64,000 nt of DNA from Pseudanabaena galeata CCNP1313 (GTDB lineage Bacteria > Cyanobacteriota > Cyanobacteriia > Pseudanabaenales > Pseudanabaenaceae): contig NZ_CP112874.1 in NCBI RefSeq assembly GCF_029910235.1, forward strand, positions 558,001 to 622,000, written 5' to 3'. How positions within the stretch are numbered: position 1 is the first letter of the stretch; each line of letters starts with the position of its first letter. This document shows positions 33,573 through 40,744 of the stretch, piece after piece. The notes under the pieces were generated by a model. That model made no database searches, was not told where the DNA came from, and worked only from the letters and a program-made list of their open reading frames with translations. Made by a program: the position numbers and the translations under genes.

Positions 33573-33664
33573 AGCAATCCTAAATAGGTTGTGAGAGTGC
33601 GCCCCTTCGGGGCGCACTCTCACAACCCTCAAAATCTTACAACTCATTTAGGAGCGCTGTATAT
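33570..33664. repeat. palindromic element, family D, copy 3
   Basis: TATAGCAATCCTAAATAGGT, GTTGTGAGAGTGCGCCCC-TTC-GGGGCGCACTCTCACAAC, then CTCAAAATCTTACAACTCAT and TTAGGAGCGCTGTATA. The right outer arm is interrupted by a 21-nt insert compared with copy 1. Confidence 0.8.
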
Positions 33665-33756
33665 AGCGTTTATTAGTCTAGTGAAGACAGGGTTTGTTGC
33701 CCCGCCTTCGGCGGGGCAACAAACCTTTGTAACTCGCTTGCTTGAAAAACGCTATA
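33663..33756. repeat. palindromic element, family B, copy 1
   Basis: TATAGCGTTT...AAACGCTATA ends, with inner stem GGTTTGTTGCCCCGCC-TTC-GGCGGGGCAACAAACC. The flank TAGTGAAGACAG and right flank CTTGCTTG are shared with the copy at 40272-40370, whose stem differs. Confidence 0.85.
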
Positions 33757-33810
33757 GTGACGGCTATATTAAAATGTGAATGAAAGAATATTTATCCTAG
33801 GAATTAGCAA

Positions 33811-34638
33811 TTGCTCACCAGTACCAAAAATTCATTAGTTAAGCAACTACGATCACTTGGTGAGAGTGCTAAAGATCGCAAAGAACAAGGACTATTTTTA
33901 GTAGAAGGAACTCATGCACTGACAGAGGCGATCACTACAGCTTATCCGCTTTCAATAGTTTGTTGCACCGAAAAATGGATCGCCGCCAATCCTGATTTGT
34001 ATGAACAGATTGCAGGGTCTGAGGAAATCGAAAGATTAGAAATTGTCTCCGAAGAAGTACTTCAAGCGATCGCCACTACCAAAAATCCTGACGGAGCGAT
34101 CGCAGCAGCACTAATGCCATTTTGCACAACATCTCGTGAAATTGCCCAAATCCATAGCTTAGGTTTAGCCTTAGAAACAATTCAAGATCCTGGAAATATT
34201 GGCGCAATCGTGCGATCGGCGGTTGCCGTAGGACTGGACGGTATGTTGGTGAGTAGTGACAGTGTAGATTTGACCAATCCCAAAATTATTCGAGCTACCG
34301 CAGGGCAATGGTTTCGTTGTGCGATGCAAACAACTGCATATATTGCTGAGGATATTCGCAAATTGCAAGCACAGGGGATAAAAGTAATTGCTACATTAGC
34401 TAATGCGCCTAAAACCTATTGGGACTATGACTTTACGCAACCGACTTTGATTTTGCTAGGTAATGAGGGTAATGGGCTATCACCAGAATTAATTGAACTT
34501 GCCGATGAAGCGGTATCAATTCCTCAGAGCGATCGCGTTGAGTCCTTAAATGTGGCTATTTGTGCAGCTCTATTACTCTATGAAGCAAAACGTCAGCGAT
34601 CTTATCCCAAATCACAAAATGGCTACGCCATTTTGTGA
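33811..34638 (+). CDS. TrmH/SpoU-family RNA methyltransferase
   Basis: 275 residues. TTG start preceded by AGGAATT. The three SpoU motifs are present: LALETIQDPGNIGAIVRSAV, TLILLGNEGNGLSPELIELA, and SLNVAICAALLLYEAKRQR, with an N-terminal RNA-binding substrate domain (KNSLVKQLRSLGESAKDRKE). It methylates 2'-O-ribose of rRNA or tRNA (family level only). The last codons are formed by a CACAAAATGGC-TAC-GCCATTTTGTG hairpin (34614-34637). Confidence 0.9.
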   Translation: MLTSTKNSLVKQLRSLGESAKDRKEQGLFLVEGTHALTEAITTAYPLSIVCCTEKWIAANPDLYEQIAGSEEIERLEIVSEEVLQAIATTKNPDGAIAAALMPFCTTSREIAQIHSLGLALETIQDPGNIGAIVRSAVAVGLDGMLVSSDSVDLTNPKIIRATAGQWFRCAMQTTAYIAEDIRKLQAQGIKVIATLANAPKTYWDYDFTQPTLILLGNEGNGLSPELIELADEAVSIPQSDRVESLNVAICAALLLYEAKRQRSYPKSQNGYAIL

Positions 34639-34919
34639 TTTTAAAACTCCTACTGGGTTTGGATTTTAATTACCGAAAGTGTGGCTACACTTTCGATAAT
34701 TGGTATTAGGTCAGCCCAGCTAGGGCAAAATTAGGTTTGGATCATAGTAACGAAATTAGTATTAGTCAAACCAAATCCCAAAATGTAAGTGGCGGCGCAA
34801 AGCGCCGCCACTTACATTTTGGGGCAAAACTTACGTTGCTATATAAATTGCTGCAAAAAGCTCTGTAAACCCAAAAATCGGATTACACTTTTTTTTGAAG
34901 CAGCACATCGGAATTGCGT
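34639..34919. other. intergenic region with palindromic element
   Basis: Contains a hairpin CCCAAAATGTAAGTGGCGGC through GC-AAA-GC (34778-34824; perfect ~22-bp stem) flanked by TATTAGTCAAACCAAAT and ACTTACGTTGCTATATA, resembling family C outer sequences. Hairpin pieces ATTACCGAAAGTG/CACTTTCGATAAT occur near 34670. No gene. Confidence 0.65.
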
Positions 34920-35564
34920 ATGAACCTGAAAAAAATCAACTCACAAGAGTCTTCAATCCCTAATCGCTTAAACTCAGTTCCTTTACAGACCAGCCTAGAT
35001 GAGCATTCGCTATTAATTGCATCTCAATCGGCGATCGAGTTACAAACAAACTTACTCAAAAGTTCGATCGCCTATGCCCAGTCCATAAGTGGCTCCCTCA
35101 TTCTTAAAACTACGCTCAAATACACATTGGAAGTTCTCACCCAATATACTAATGCGGGTGAAGGAAGTATTTTTTTGATTGATGAAGATGGGGAGATTGT
35201 GGAGAGTATATTGGCTCGGAGTCCTGTAACAAAAGATCGCAAAGACTCCGTGATTTCCCAAGTTTTAGATGAGGGTTTAGCTGGCTGGACTTTTCGCCAT
35301 CGACAGATCGGCATCATTTATGATGCGATGACCGATGACCGATGGGTACAGTTGCCCGATCAACCCTATGTCGCTCGTTCAGCTTTGGCAATTCCTTTAA
35401 TCTATGGCATTGAGGCGATCGGGATTATCACGCTGACGCATCCTCAACCGAACCATTTTAATGAAGAGTTCGGCATGATGATGCAATATTGCATGGAAAT
35501 CATTGCGGCAATAGTAGTTAATGCTCAATTACATGCTAAGTACCGTCCTTTAGATTTAGTCTAA
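34920..35564 (+). CDS. GAF-domain protein
   Basis: About 214 residues from ATG (MNLKKINSQES; TTG two codons upstream also possible). A GAF domain spans about 70-205: AEGSIFLIDEDGEIVESILA-type strand, QVLDEGLAGWTFRHRQIGII, WVQLPDQPYVARSALAIPLI and AIGIITLTHPQPNHFNEEFG. No chromophore cysteine or output domain. Likely a regulatory or partner protein binding a small molecule. Converges on the next gene, overlapping by 4 bp. Confidence 0.8.
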   Translation: MNLKKINSQESSIPNRLNSVPLQTSLDEHSLLIASQSAIELQTNLLKSSIAYAQSISGSLILKTTLKYTLEVLTQYTNAGEGSIFLIDEDGEIVESILARSPVTKDRKDSVISQVLDEGLAGWTFRHRQIGIIYDAMTDDRWVQLPDQPYVARSALAIPLIYGIEAIGIITLTHPQPNHFNEEFGMMMQYCMEIIAAIVVNAQLHAKYRPLDLV

Positions 35565-36100
35565 TGGGGAAGAGTTAAGGCTGTGTAAATCGTCCAGCTA
35601 TCCATTAGGAGTAATAAAAGAGTAAACATTAGCAAAATTAGATACATCCAAGGTTGAGCCAGAGGACGCACGTCTCTTGTATCAATTCCTGTGCGCTCTT
35701 CAACCTGTTTGACTAATTGCGTAAAGCCAACTACCCGCATCGGCAACAAATAAGCTTGCTCTGAGTCCTTGCTGACAAAATAATAAACAATGCCACCCTG
35801 CCCAGTAATCCTTGGTTTGAGAGCTTTGATATTTTGCCAAGACAATGACCACCCCTTACGCAATAAATTTGGAAACCAGCGTGGGTAAACCAAACTAATC
35901 CCTTGATCGTCAAGAATAACGCGATCGCTTAGCGCCCCGTACAAAAACACAAACCCGATTACTAAGCCAATACTTAACCATGAGGCAGGAATCGCAGCAT
36001 GGGTAAAGTTGCTCAAAAAGGGCAAAGGAGCAGTGAGCGCGGTATATAACAGTAATAAAGTAATCCGAATCAGTGGTGAAACTTTAAAGACACTACTCAT
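35561..36100 (-). CDS. conserved cyanobacterial membrane protein
   Basis: About 179 residues from ATG (MSSVFKVSPL; a GTG is two codons upstream). Two hydrophobic segments near the N-terminus, a central PH-like soluble domain (VILDDQGISLVYPRWFPNLL, WSLSWQNIKALKPRITGQGG), and a C-terminal TM helix (WMYLILLMFTLLLLLMD). No named family recognised. Confidence 0.65.
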   Translation of the reverse strand: MSSVFKVSPLIRITLLLLYTALTAPLPFLSNFTHAAIPASWLSIGLVIGFVFLYGALSDRVILDDQGISLVYPRWFPNLLRKGWSLSWQNIKALKPRITGQGGIVYYFVSKDSEQAYLLPMRVVGFTQLVKQVEERTGIDTRDVRPLAQPWMYLILLMFTLLLLLMDSWTIYTALTLPH

Positions 36101-36186
36101 ATTCACTAGAGATTTTATGTTTTAGGCGATCGCAATTAACTTAACATTGTTTTTTAGGGGTAATCTGATAAATGATGAATATGATT

Positions 36187-36274
36187 AGTACCTCGGCATA
36201 ATTAAAAACCGAAGCCCAAATATGTACCGCTCGCGCAGCGAGCGGTACATATTTGGAGGTTTAGCCTAGTTACT
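36187..36274. repeat. palindromic element, family E, copy 3
   Basis: AGTACCT...AGTTACT ends and GGCATAATTAAAAACC flank as in copies 1-2. The inner stem CCAAATATGTACCGCTCGC/GCGAGCGGTACATATTTGG differs completely from theirs. Confidence 0.75.
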
Positions 36275-36318
36275 TTAAACATCAAAAACATTTACATACA
36301 GTACGGATGGTGTAAAAC

Positions 36319-36699
36319 GTGGGTTGGCGTGTACGTGGCGTTCGTGGTGCAACAACAGTTGAGGCAAATACATACGAAGCCCTAGAGAGGGCTGTGCTAG
36401 AGCTTATGGAGGAGATCGAGGCACAAAATGATATTGATCCGCGCGAAATAGTAAGTGCTACTTTTTCGGCAACAACAGATATTGATGTGGTCTTTCCTGC
36501 CAAAATCGCCCGATCGCGATCGCAATGGGAAAATGTCCCACTTTTAGATGTGCAGCAAATGTATGTTGAAGGTAGTTTAGAGCGCTGTATCAGAGTATTA
36601 ATTCATGTAAATACACCGCTTGAGCAGCACCAAATCAAACATATTTATTTAAATGGCGCACGTGATTTGCGTCCCGATCTTGTTTACGCTCAAATTTGA
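36319..36699 (+). CDS. aroH: chorismate mutase, AroH type
   Basis: 126 residues with a GTG start (GWRVRGVRGATTVEANTYEA). The Bacillus-type monofunctional AroH pattern is clear: RGATTVE..., LMEEIEAQNDIDPREIVSAT, FSATTDIDVVFPAKIAR, WENVPLLDVQQMYVEGSL, RCIRVLIHVNT, and a C-terminal H-IYLNGARDLRPD. Converts chorismate to prephenate for phenylalanine and tyrosine. Confidence 0.95.
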   Translation: MGWRVRGVRGATTVEANTYEALERAVLELMEEIEAQNDIDPREIVSATFSATTDIDVVFPAKIARSRSQWENVPLLDVQQMYVEGSLERCIRVLIHVNTPLEQHQIKHIYLNGARDLRPDLVYAQI

Positions 36700-36736
36700 G
36701 AAAATAGAGGGAGTGCCAAGCACTCCCTCTATTTTC
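36700..36736 (+). terminator. terminator of aroH
   Basis: GAAAATAGAGGGAGTG-CCAAG-CACTCCCTCTATTTTC: perfect 16-bp stem immediately after the stop codon. Confidence 0.85.
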
Positions 36737-36772
36737 TAGATACAATCAGTTCAAACATAAGATAATAGCCCT

Positions 36773-38812
36773 ATGGTCACAAGAATTTTTCTGTGTAACG
36801 AACAGACTGAGCCAGAGATTCGCGATTTCATTCGTGAAGCGATCGCCGATATCTCCGAGGGGGAGCAGTATATCGTTACGTGGAACTGCGGCAATATTCA
36901 AACGCTCAAGGCGGGCGATCGCGCTTACTTTAAGCGGATTGGTAGTGCCAATCAGGGCTATTTTGCTTCGGGGACAGTGGTTCCTGCGGATCGTGAATAT
37001 CAACTCAAACTGCGATCGGCTCGTTATCGGGAACTGAGTGAAGCCTACGATATTGACTCACAAGCTAATAATTTTCGGGTATGGGTGGCTTGGGATGCCT
37101 GTGTCAACTTTGATGAGCCACTCAGGACAGATTATTTGCGCCAACTGCCACATTTTCAAGGAATGCCCCTTGAGCCACAGAGTGATGCGGGTGTATTTCG
37201 TGAAGAATATGTGCGAATGCTCGATCGCGAGTGGGAACGTCAAACCCAAAAGGCTTTTCGGGCAGGCAAGGGCATTAGTCTGATTGATGTTTACTACCGT
37301 TGGGGATTAGAGGATATTCAACAAGGTTTCCCTCAAGATGCGTTGGAGTCATTTCGGCAAGCGCTGAAACTCAACCCTAATTTTATCAAGGCATATTTGG
37401 GGCTAGGCGATGCCCATGTAAGTTTGCGGGAATATGCCAAAGCGGTGGGAGATTATGGCAAGGCTATTTCCATGCGTCCCGATAAGGCGAGGCTGGCCTA
37501 TTACAAGCGTGGCGAAATTAATTTCTTGTTAGGACAGTTTCAGCAAGCGATGGCGGATTTTCAGGCAGCGATCGCCATTGATCCAAATTATGCCGATGCT
37601 CATTTTTCTCTAGGCAATACCTATTTCAAGCTTAAGAGCTACGAACAGGCGATCGCTGCCTATAGTAAAACCCTTGAGATCAGCCCTGAGCGAGATTTGG
37701 CAGTATTCCGACGAGGACGCTCCCATTATATTCTTAAGGAATTTCCTGAAGCAGTTCGGGACTTTAGCCATGCGATCGAGTTACAGCCAAGCAACGTCGA
37801 TGCCTATTACTATCGCGGCTTAGCTTATTCTCAGCCTGACACTGCCGATGAAACCCTTGCAGGCGATGATTTCCGCAAAGCGATCGTTCTCTATCAAACT
37901 CAGGGTAAACCTGAAAAGGCAAAAAAAGCGAAAGAGTTGTTGGAAACCCTTGCAATTGATTCTCTGCCTAAGGCTAGACCAAGAAGCAGCTATGCGATCG
38001 GCGCTGCTGAAACTGACACCAATGCTGTTGACGATAATCCGCCCGAAATTATTGCTGAAGGGCCGCTAGCTATGTCTACGAGTACCGATAGTAGTGACGA
38101 TCATGATGAAGAGACTAGCAGACTCATTATGGCGACGGAACCAATTTCTAATGAAGTCGCTATCTCTAACGCAGAAGCTGCCATATCTAATTTGACTGAA
38201 GCGATCGAAAAGATTGTTGAGGTCGAGAAGATTGTGGAAAAGGTAGTGGAAGTGGAAAAGATTGTTGAGGTTGAGAAGATTGTAGAAGTCGAAAAAATAG
38301 TTGAGGTTGAGAAATTCGTTGAAGTCGAGAAGGTCGTTGATCGCGTAGTTGAAAAGTTTGTTGATCGTGTCGTTGAGAAAGTTGTTGAAAAACCAATTCC
38401 TTTCTCCATCGAAGATCCTAGCACTGCCGAAAAACTGGCGATGATTTCGGTGATGGCGCAGTATATGCGTGAAGGCTGGATGGTGCGATCGGTAGATAAA
38501 TCCCAAGTTGGATACGATCTTGAATGTACCAAAGATGATCTGAGTGAAGCAGTAGTAATTAAGAGCTTTACCAGCGATCGCGAGTCCTTTGCAATTTCGG
38601 CGATCGAGATTGAAAATGCCCGTAGCAACAAGGATTTTGTATTGTGGGTAGTCAGTGGTGCTGCCGAAAGTCCTGAATTACGCTGTCTGCGCGGACGGGA
38701 ACTATTCGAGCAATTCGACCTCGATCCTCTCGCCTTTGCTGCTAAAGTCCGCCAAGCCGCAGTTCAACTAGAGTTTGCCCCAGTTGCCCTAGAAATGCCA
38801 CAATTTGAGTAG
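36773..38812 (+). CDS. EVE-like / TPR / VEVEK-repeat protein with C-terminal DUF3883-like domain
   Basis: 679 residues. Residues 1-150 look like an EVE/PUA-like fold: YIVTWNCGNIQTLKAGDRAY, FKRIGSANQGYFASGTVV, and NNFRVWVAWDACVNFDEPLR. Six TPRs follow (about 170-390; e.g. YYRWGLEDIQQGFPQDALES, AYLGLGDAHVSLREYAKAVG). Then comes a disordered linker and about ten (K)IVEVEK-type repeats (480-545; DNA about 38205-38400). The last ~115 residues (SVMAQYMREGWMVRSVDKSQ, GYDLECTKDD, VIKSFTSDRESFAISAIEIE, VLWVVSG) resemble the DUF3883/NO VEIN C-terminal domain. The usual catalytic EVK(T) is VIK, so activity is doubtful. Not recognised as a described protein; reading of modified nucleic acid is inference. 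Confidence 0.65.
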   Translation: MVTRIFLCNEQTEPEIRDFIREAIADISEGEQYIVTWNCGNIQTLKAGDRAYFKRIGSANQGYFASGTVVPADREYQLKLRSARYRELSEAYDIDSQANNFRVWVAWDACVNFDEPLRTDYLRQLPHFQGMPLEPQSDAGVFREEYVRMLDREWERQTQKAFRAGKGISLIDVYYRWGLEDIQQGFPQDALESFRQALKLNPNFIKAYLGLGDAHVSLREYAKAVGDYGKAISMRPDKARLAYYKRGEINFLLGQFQQAMADFQAAIAIDPNYADAHFSLGNTYFKLKSYEQAIAAYSKTLEISPERDLAVFRRGRSHYILKEFPEAVRDFSHAIELQPSNVDAYYYRGLAYSQPDTADETLAGDDFRKAIVLYQTQGKPEKAKKAKELLETLAIDSLPKARPRSSYAIGAAETDTNAVDDNPPEIIAEGPLAMSTSTDSSDDHDEETSRLIMATEPISNEVAISNAEAAISNLTEAIEKIVEVEKIVEKVVEVEKIVEVEKIVEVEKIVEVEKFVEVEKVVDRVVEKFVDRVVEKVVEKPIPFSIEDPSTAEKLAMISVMAQYMREGWMVRSVDKSQVGYDLECTKDDLSEAVVIKSFTSDRESFAISAIEIENARSNKDFVLWVVSGAAESPELRCLRGRELFEQFDLDPLAFAAKVRQAAVQLEFAPVALEMPQFE

Positions 38813-38849
38813 CCATTTTGTGTTTTTAAAATCCTTATGGGGTTTGGTT

Positions 38850-40244
38850 TTTAACTAACGCGAACGAGAAGTCCCGCACTCTATCCGTATACAAGGATGA
38901 GTGACGGGATGAAAGTGAGCCAGAAACAAATTGAGCGATTCTCGAATCAATAGAAGTTATCTATGCTATAATTAGCTTATCAGTATTCTACAATCTTGAT
39001 AAATGTATAAGGCGTACAAGTACAGAATCTATCCCACAAGTGAGCAAGAAACCTTGCTTGCAAAGTCTTTTGGCTGTGCGAGATGGTTCTGGAACTATGC
39101 CTTAAACCTATGCCAAGAAACCTATAAAAATACTGTCAAGGGGTTAACTAGAGGGTATATACAAGGCTTACTCCCTGCACTCAAGAAGGAATACGAATGG
39201 TTAACCGAGCCGTATTCTCAATGCTTGCAAGTAGTCGCATTGAATCTATCCACTGCCTACAAAAATTTCTTTGACAAACGGGCAATGCTGCCTAAATTCA
39301 AGTCAAAGCATGGTAAGCAGTCAATTAGTTATCCCCAAAACGTCAAGTTTGACGGTGACAAGATTAGTTTACCTAAGATTGGATTAGTCCACTGTCAGCG
39401 CCATCGTGGCTTTGATGGAACTATTAAAACTGTCACTGTTTCTCGCAATCCCGATGGTAAACATTTTGTTTCCGTCTTGGTTGACGATGGCAAAGGTAAT
39501 CCTGAATTAATGCCAGTGGATAAAGCTATTGGTATTGATGTGGGATTAACCCATTTTGCGATTACCAGTGACGGCTCTAAATTTGATAATCCTAGATTTT
39601 TTATCAAACATCAACGCAACTTAAAGCGTAAACAGCAAAAGCTATCCAAGAAAAAGAAGGGTAGCCAAAACCGTAAAAAAGCAAGATTGGCTGTGGCAAA
39701 AGTTCACTCCAAAATTGCCAGATGTCGCGAAGATTTTCTGCACAAGCTGTCCCGCAAGATAGTAAACGAAAACCAAGTTATTGCAGTAGAAAATCTCAAT
39801 ATCAAGGGCATGGTCAAAAATCATAATCTAGCCAAAGCGATTAGCGATGTTGGCTGGGGTATGTTCTGCACAATGCTCAAATACAAGGCTGAAAGTGAAG
39901 GAAGGCAATATATCGAGATTGATCGATGGTTCCCTAGCTCTAAAACTTGCCATGTATGCCTAAATCGAGTTGATAACCTCACTCTTGATGTTAGGGCATG
40001 GACTTGTAAGCATTGTGGTACTCACCATGACCGTGATGTAAATGCAGCGATAAACATTAGAAATGAAGCCTTGCGGATACTTCGACTCGGCTCAGTACGA
40101 GTTATCTCGTTAGGAACTAGCGAGTCTGCCTGTGGAGGAGATGTAAGTCGATCTGGTAAAACTTCGGTTTTGTTGGACGCTATCCCCGTTGAATCAGGAA
40201 GCCAGCTCTGTACCGCCTAAGCGGTCAGCGTCTGGTAGTTCACT
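38850..40244 (+). mobile_element. IS200/IS605-derived element with tnpB only, copy 1
   Basis: Ends defined by comparison with the copy at 42883-44277: identity starts in TTTAACTAACGCG and stops in GGTAGTTCACT. About 1395 bp, no tnpA. Left end carries hairpin-forming sequence (GCGAACGAGAAGTCCCGCAC...GTGACGGGATG). Right end past the tnpB stop has ACCGCCTAAGCGGT and AGCGTCTGGTAGTTCAC. TTTAA at the left junction in both copies may be the target-adjacent motif. Likely mobilised by a TnpA in trans. Confidence 0.88.
39003..40220 (+). CDS. tnpB: TnpB RNA-guided endonuclease (IS200/IS605)
   Basis: 405 residues. A helix-turn-helix N-terminal (MYKAYKYRIYPTSEQETLLA) and a RuvC nuclease with D179 (AIGIDVGLTHFAITSDG), E263 (QVIAVENLNIKGM) and D343/D345 (THHDRDVNAAINI). 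The zinc finger is C316, C319, C335 and C338. TnpB proteins use the 3' end of their own transcript as guide RNA (omega RNA) to cut DNA next to a target-adjacent motif. An extended -10 (TGCTATAAT at 38964-38972) precedes it. Amino-acid sequence identical to copy 2. Confidence 0.93.
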   Translation: MYKAYKYRIYPTSEQETLLAKSFGCARWFWNYALNLCQETYKNTVKGLTRGYIQGLLPALKKEYEWLTEPYSQCLQVVALNLSTAYKNFFDKRAMLPKFKSKHGKQSISYPQNVKFDGDKISLPKIGLVHCQRHRGFDGTIKTVTVSRNPDGKHFVSVLVDDGKGNPELMPVDKAIGIDVGLTHFAITSDGSKFDNPRFFIKHQRNLKRKQQKLSKKKKGSQNRKKARLAVAKVHSKIARCREDFLHKLSRKIVNENQVIAVENLNIKGMVKNHNLAKAISDVGWGMFCTMLKYKAESEGRQYIEIDRWFPSSKTCHVCLNRVDNLTLDVRAWTCKHCGTHHDRDVNAAINIRNEALRILRLGSVRVISLGTSESACGGDVSRSGKTSVLLDAIPVESGSQLCTA

Positions 40245-40271
40245 TCACTAAATTATCAAAAAGCGATCGCC

Positions 40272-40370
40272 TATAGCGTTTACTCAGTCTGGTGAAGTAC
40301 GGGTTTGTTCCCCCGCCTTCGGCGGGGGGAAACAAACCTTTGTACCTCGCTTGCTTGAAAAACGCTATAT
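40272..40370. repeat. palindromic element, family B, copy 2
   Basis: TATAGCGTTTACTCAGTCTG left, TTGAAAAACGCTATA right. Stem GGTTTGTTCCCCCGCC-TTC-GGCGGGGGGAAACAAACC: the inner stem differs from copy 1 (33663) but is again self-complementary. Confidence 0.85.
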
Positions 40371-40375
40371 CAACG

Positions 40376-40478
40376 TGACGTGAGTTCGATATAGCCATTT
40401 GCGGCGTGCTTCGCACGCCGCAAATGGCGAAAAATGGTAAGAATCGCTTAGCGATTCTTACCATAACGTGAGTTCGGA
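40376..40478 (+). repeat. palindromic element, family A, copy 2 (right end changed)
   Basis: AGTTCGATATAGCC, hairpin CCATTTGCGGCG-TGCTTCGCA-CGCCGCAAATGG, then AAAATGGTAAGAATCGC-TTA-GCGATTCTTACCAT. The usual TTTTTCGC...TCGAACT end is replaced by AACGTGAGTTCGGAAT, the start of another element. Confidence 0.85.
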
Positions 40479-40612
40479 ATAAGCTACAAAATTTTAGGAG
40501 ATAAAACAGTAAAAGCCTCGCTTTGCGAGGCTTTTACTGTTTTATCTCCTAGATAGGGTTCCCTATCTAGGAGATAGTTTGAAATTAACCCGAACTGAGG
40601 TTAATTAACGTC

Positions 40613-40730
40613 ATCAGTTCGACGAAAGCGAAAAATGGTAAGAATCGCTAAGCGATTCTTACCATTTTTCGCCATTAGCGTCGTGCGAAGCACGACGCTA
40701 ATGGCTATATCGAACTCACGTTTAATTAAT
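40613..40730 (-). repeat. palindromic element, family A, copy 3
   Basis: Complete, inverted orientation: CATCAGTTCGACGAAAGCG, AAAAATGGTAAGAATCGC hairpin, then CCATTAGCGTCGTGC-GAA-GCACGACGCTAATGG and GGCTATATCGAACTCACG. Confidence 0.88.
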
Positions 40731-40744
40731 AAATCAGAAAGAAA

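Larger units (their letters stand above)
33116..33810. other. ~700-bp gene-free region rich in palindromic elements
   Basis: From 33116 to about 33450 no gene or strong structure except a pair of AT-rich direct-like strings. Then three elements are packed end to end: family C (33457-33572), family D (33570-33664) and family B (33663-33756), sharing TATA(T/G) junctions. The next gene starts at 33811. Confidence 0.75.
40221..40744. other. ~500-bp nest of palindromic elements downstream of tnpB copy 1
   Basis: No gene. Holds family B copy 2 (40272-40370), family A copy 2 (40376-40478), a hairpin AAAACAGTAAAAGCCTCGC/GCGAGGCTTTTACTGTTTT (40503-40546, followed by the palindrome CTATCTAGGAGATAG type), and family A copy 3 in reverse (40613-40730). 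Short frames here are translated repeats. Confidence 0.85.

Noticed and set aside
38066-38631. Long antisense frames opposite the VEVEK repeats
   Set aside because: They are a by-product of the repetitive codons on the plus strand; the plus frame has clear domains.
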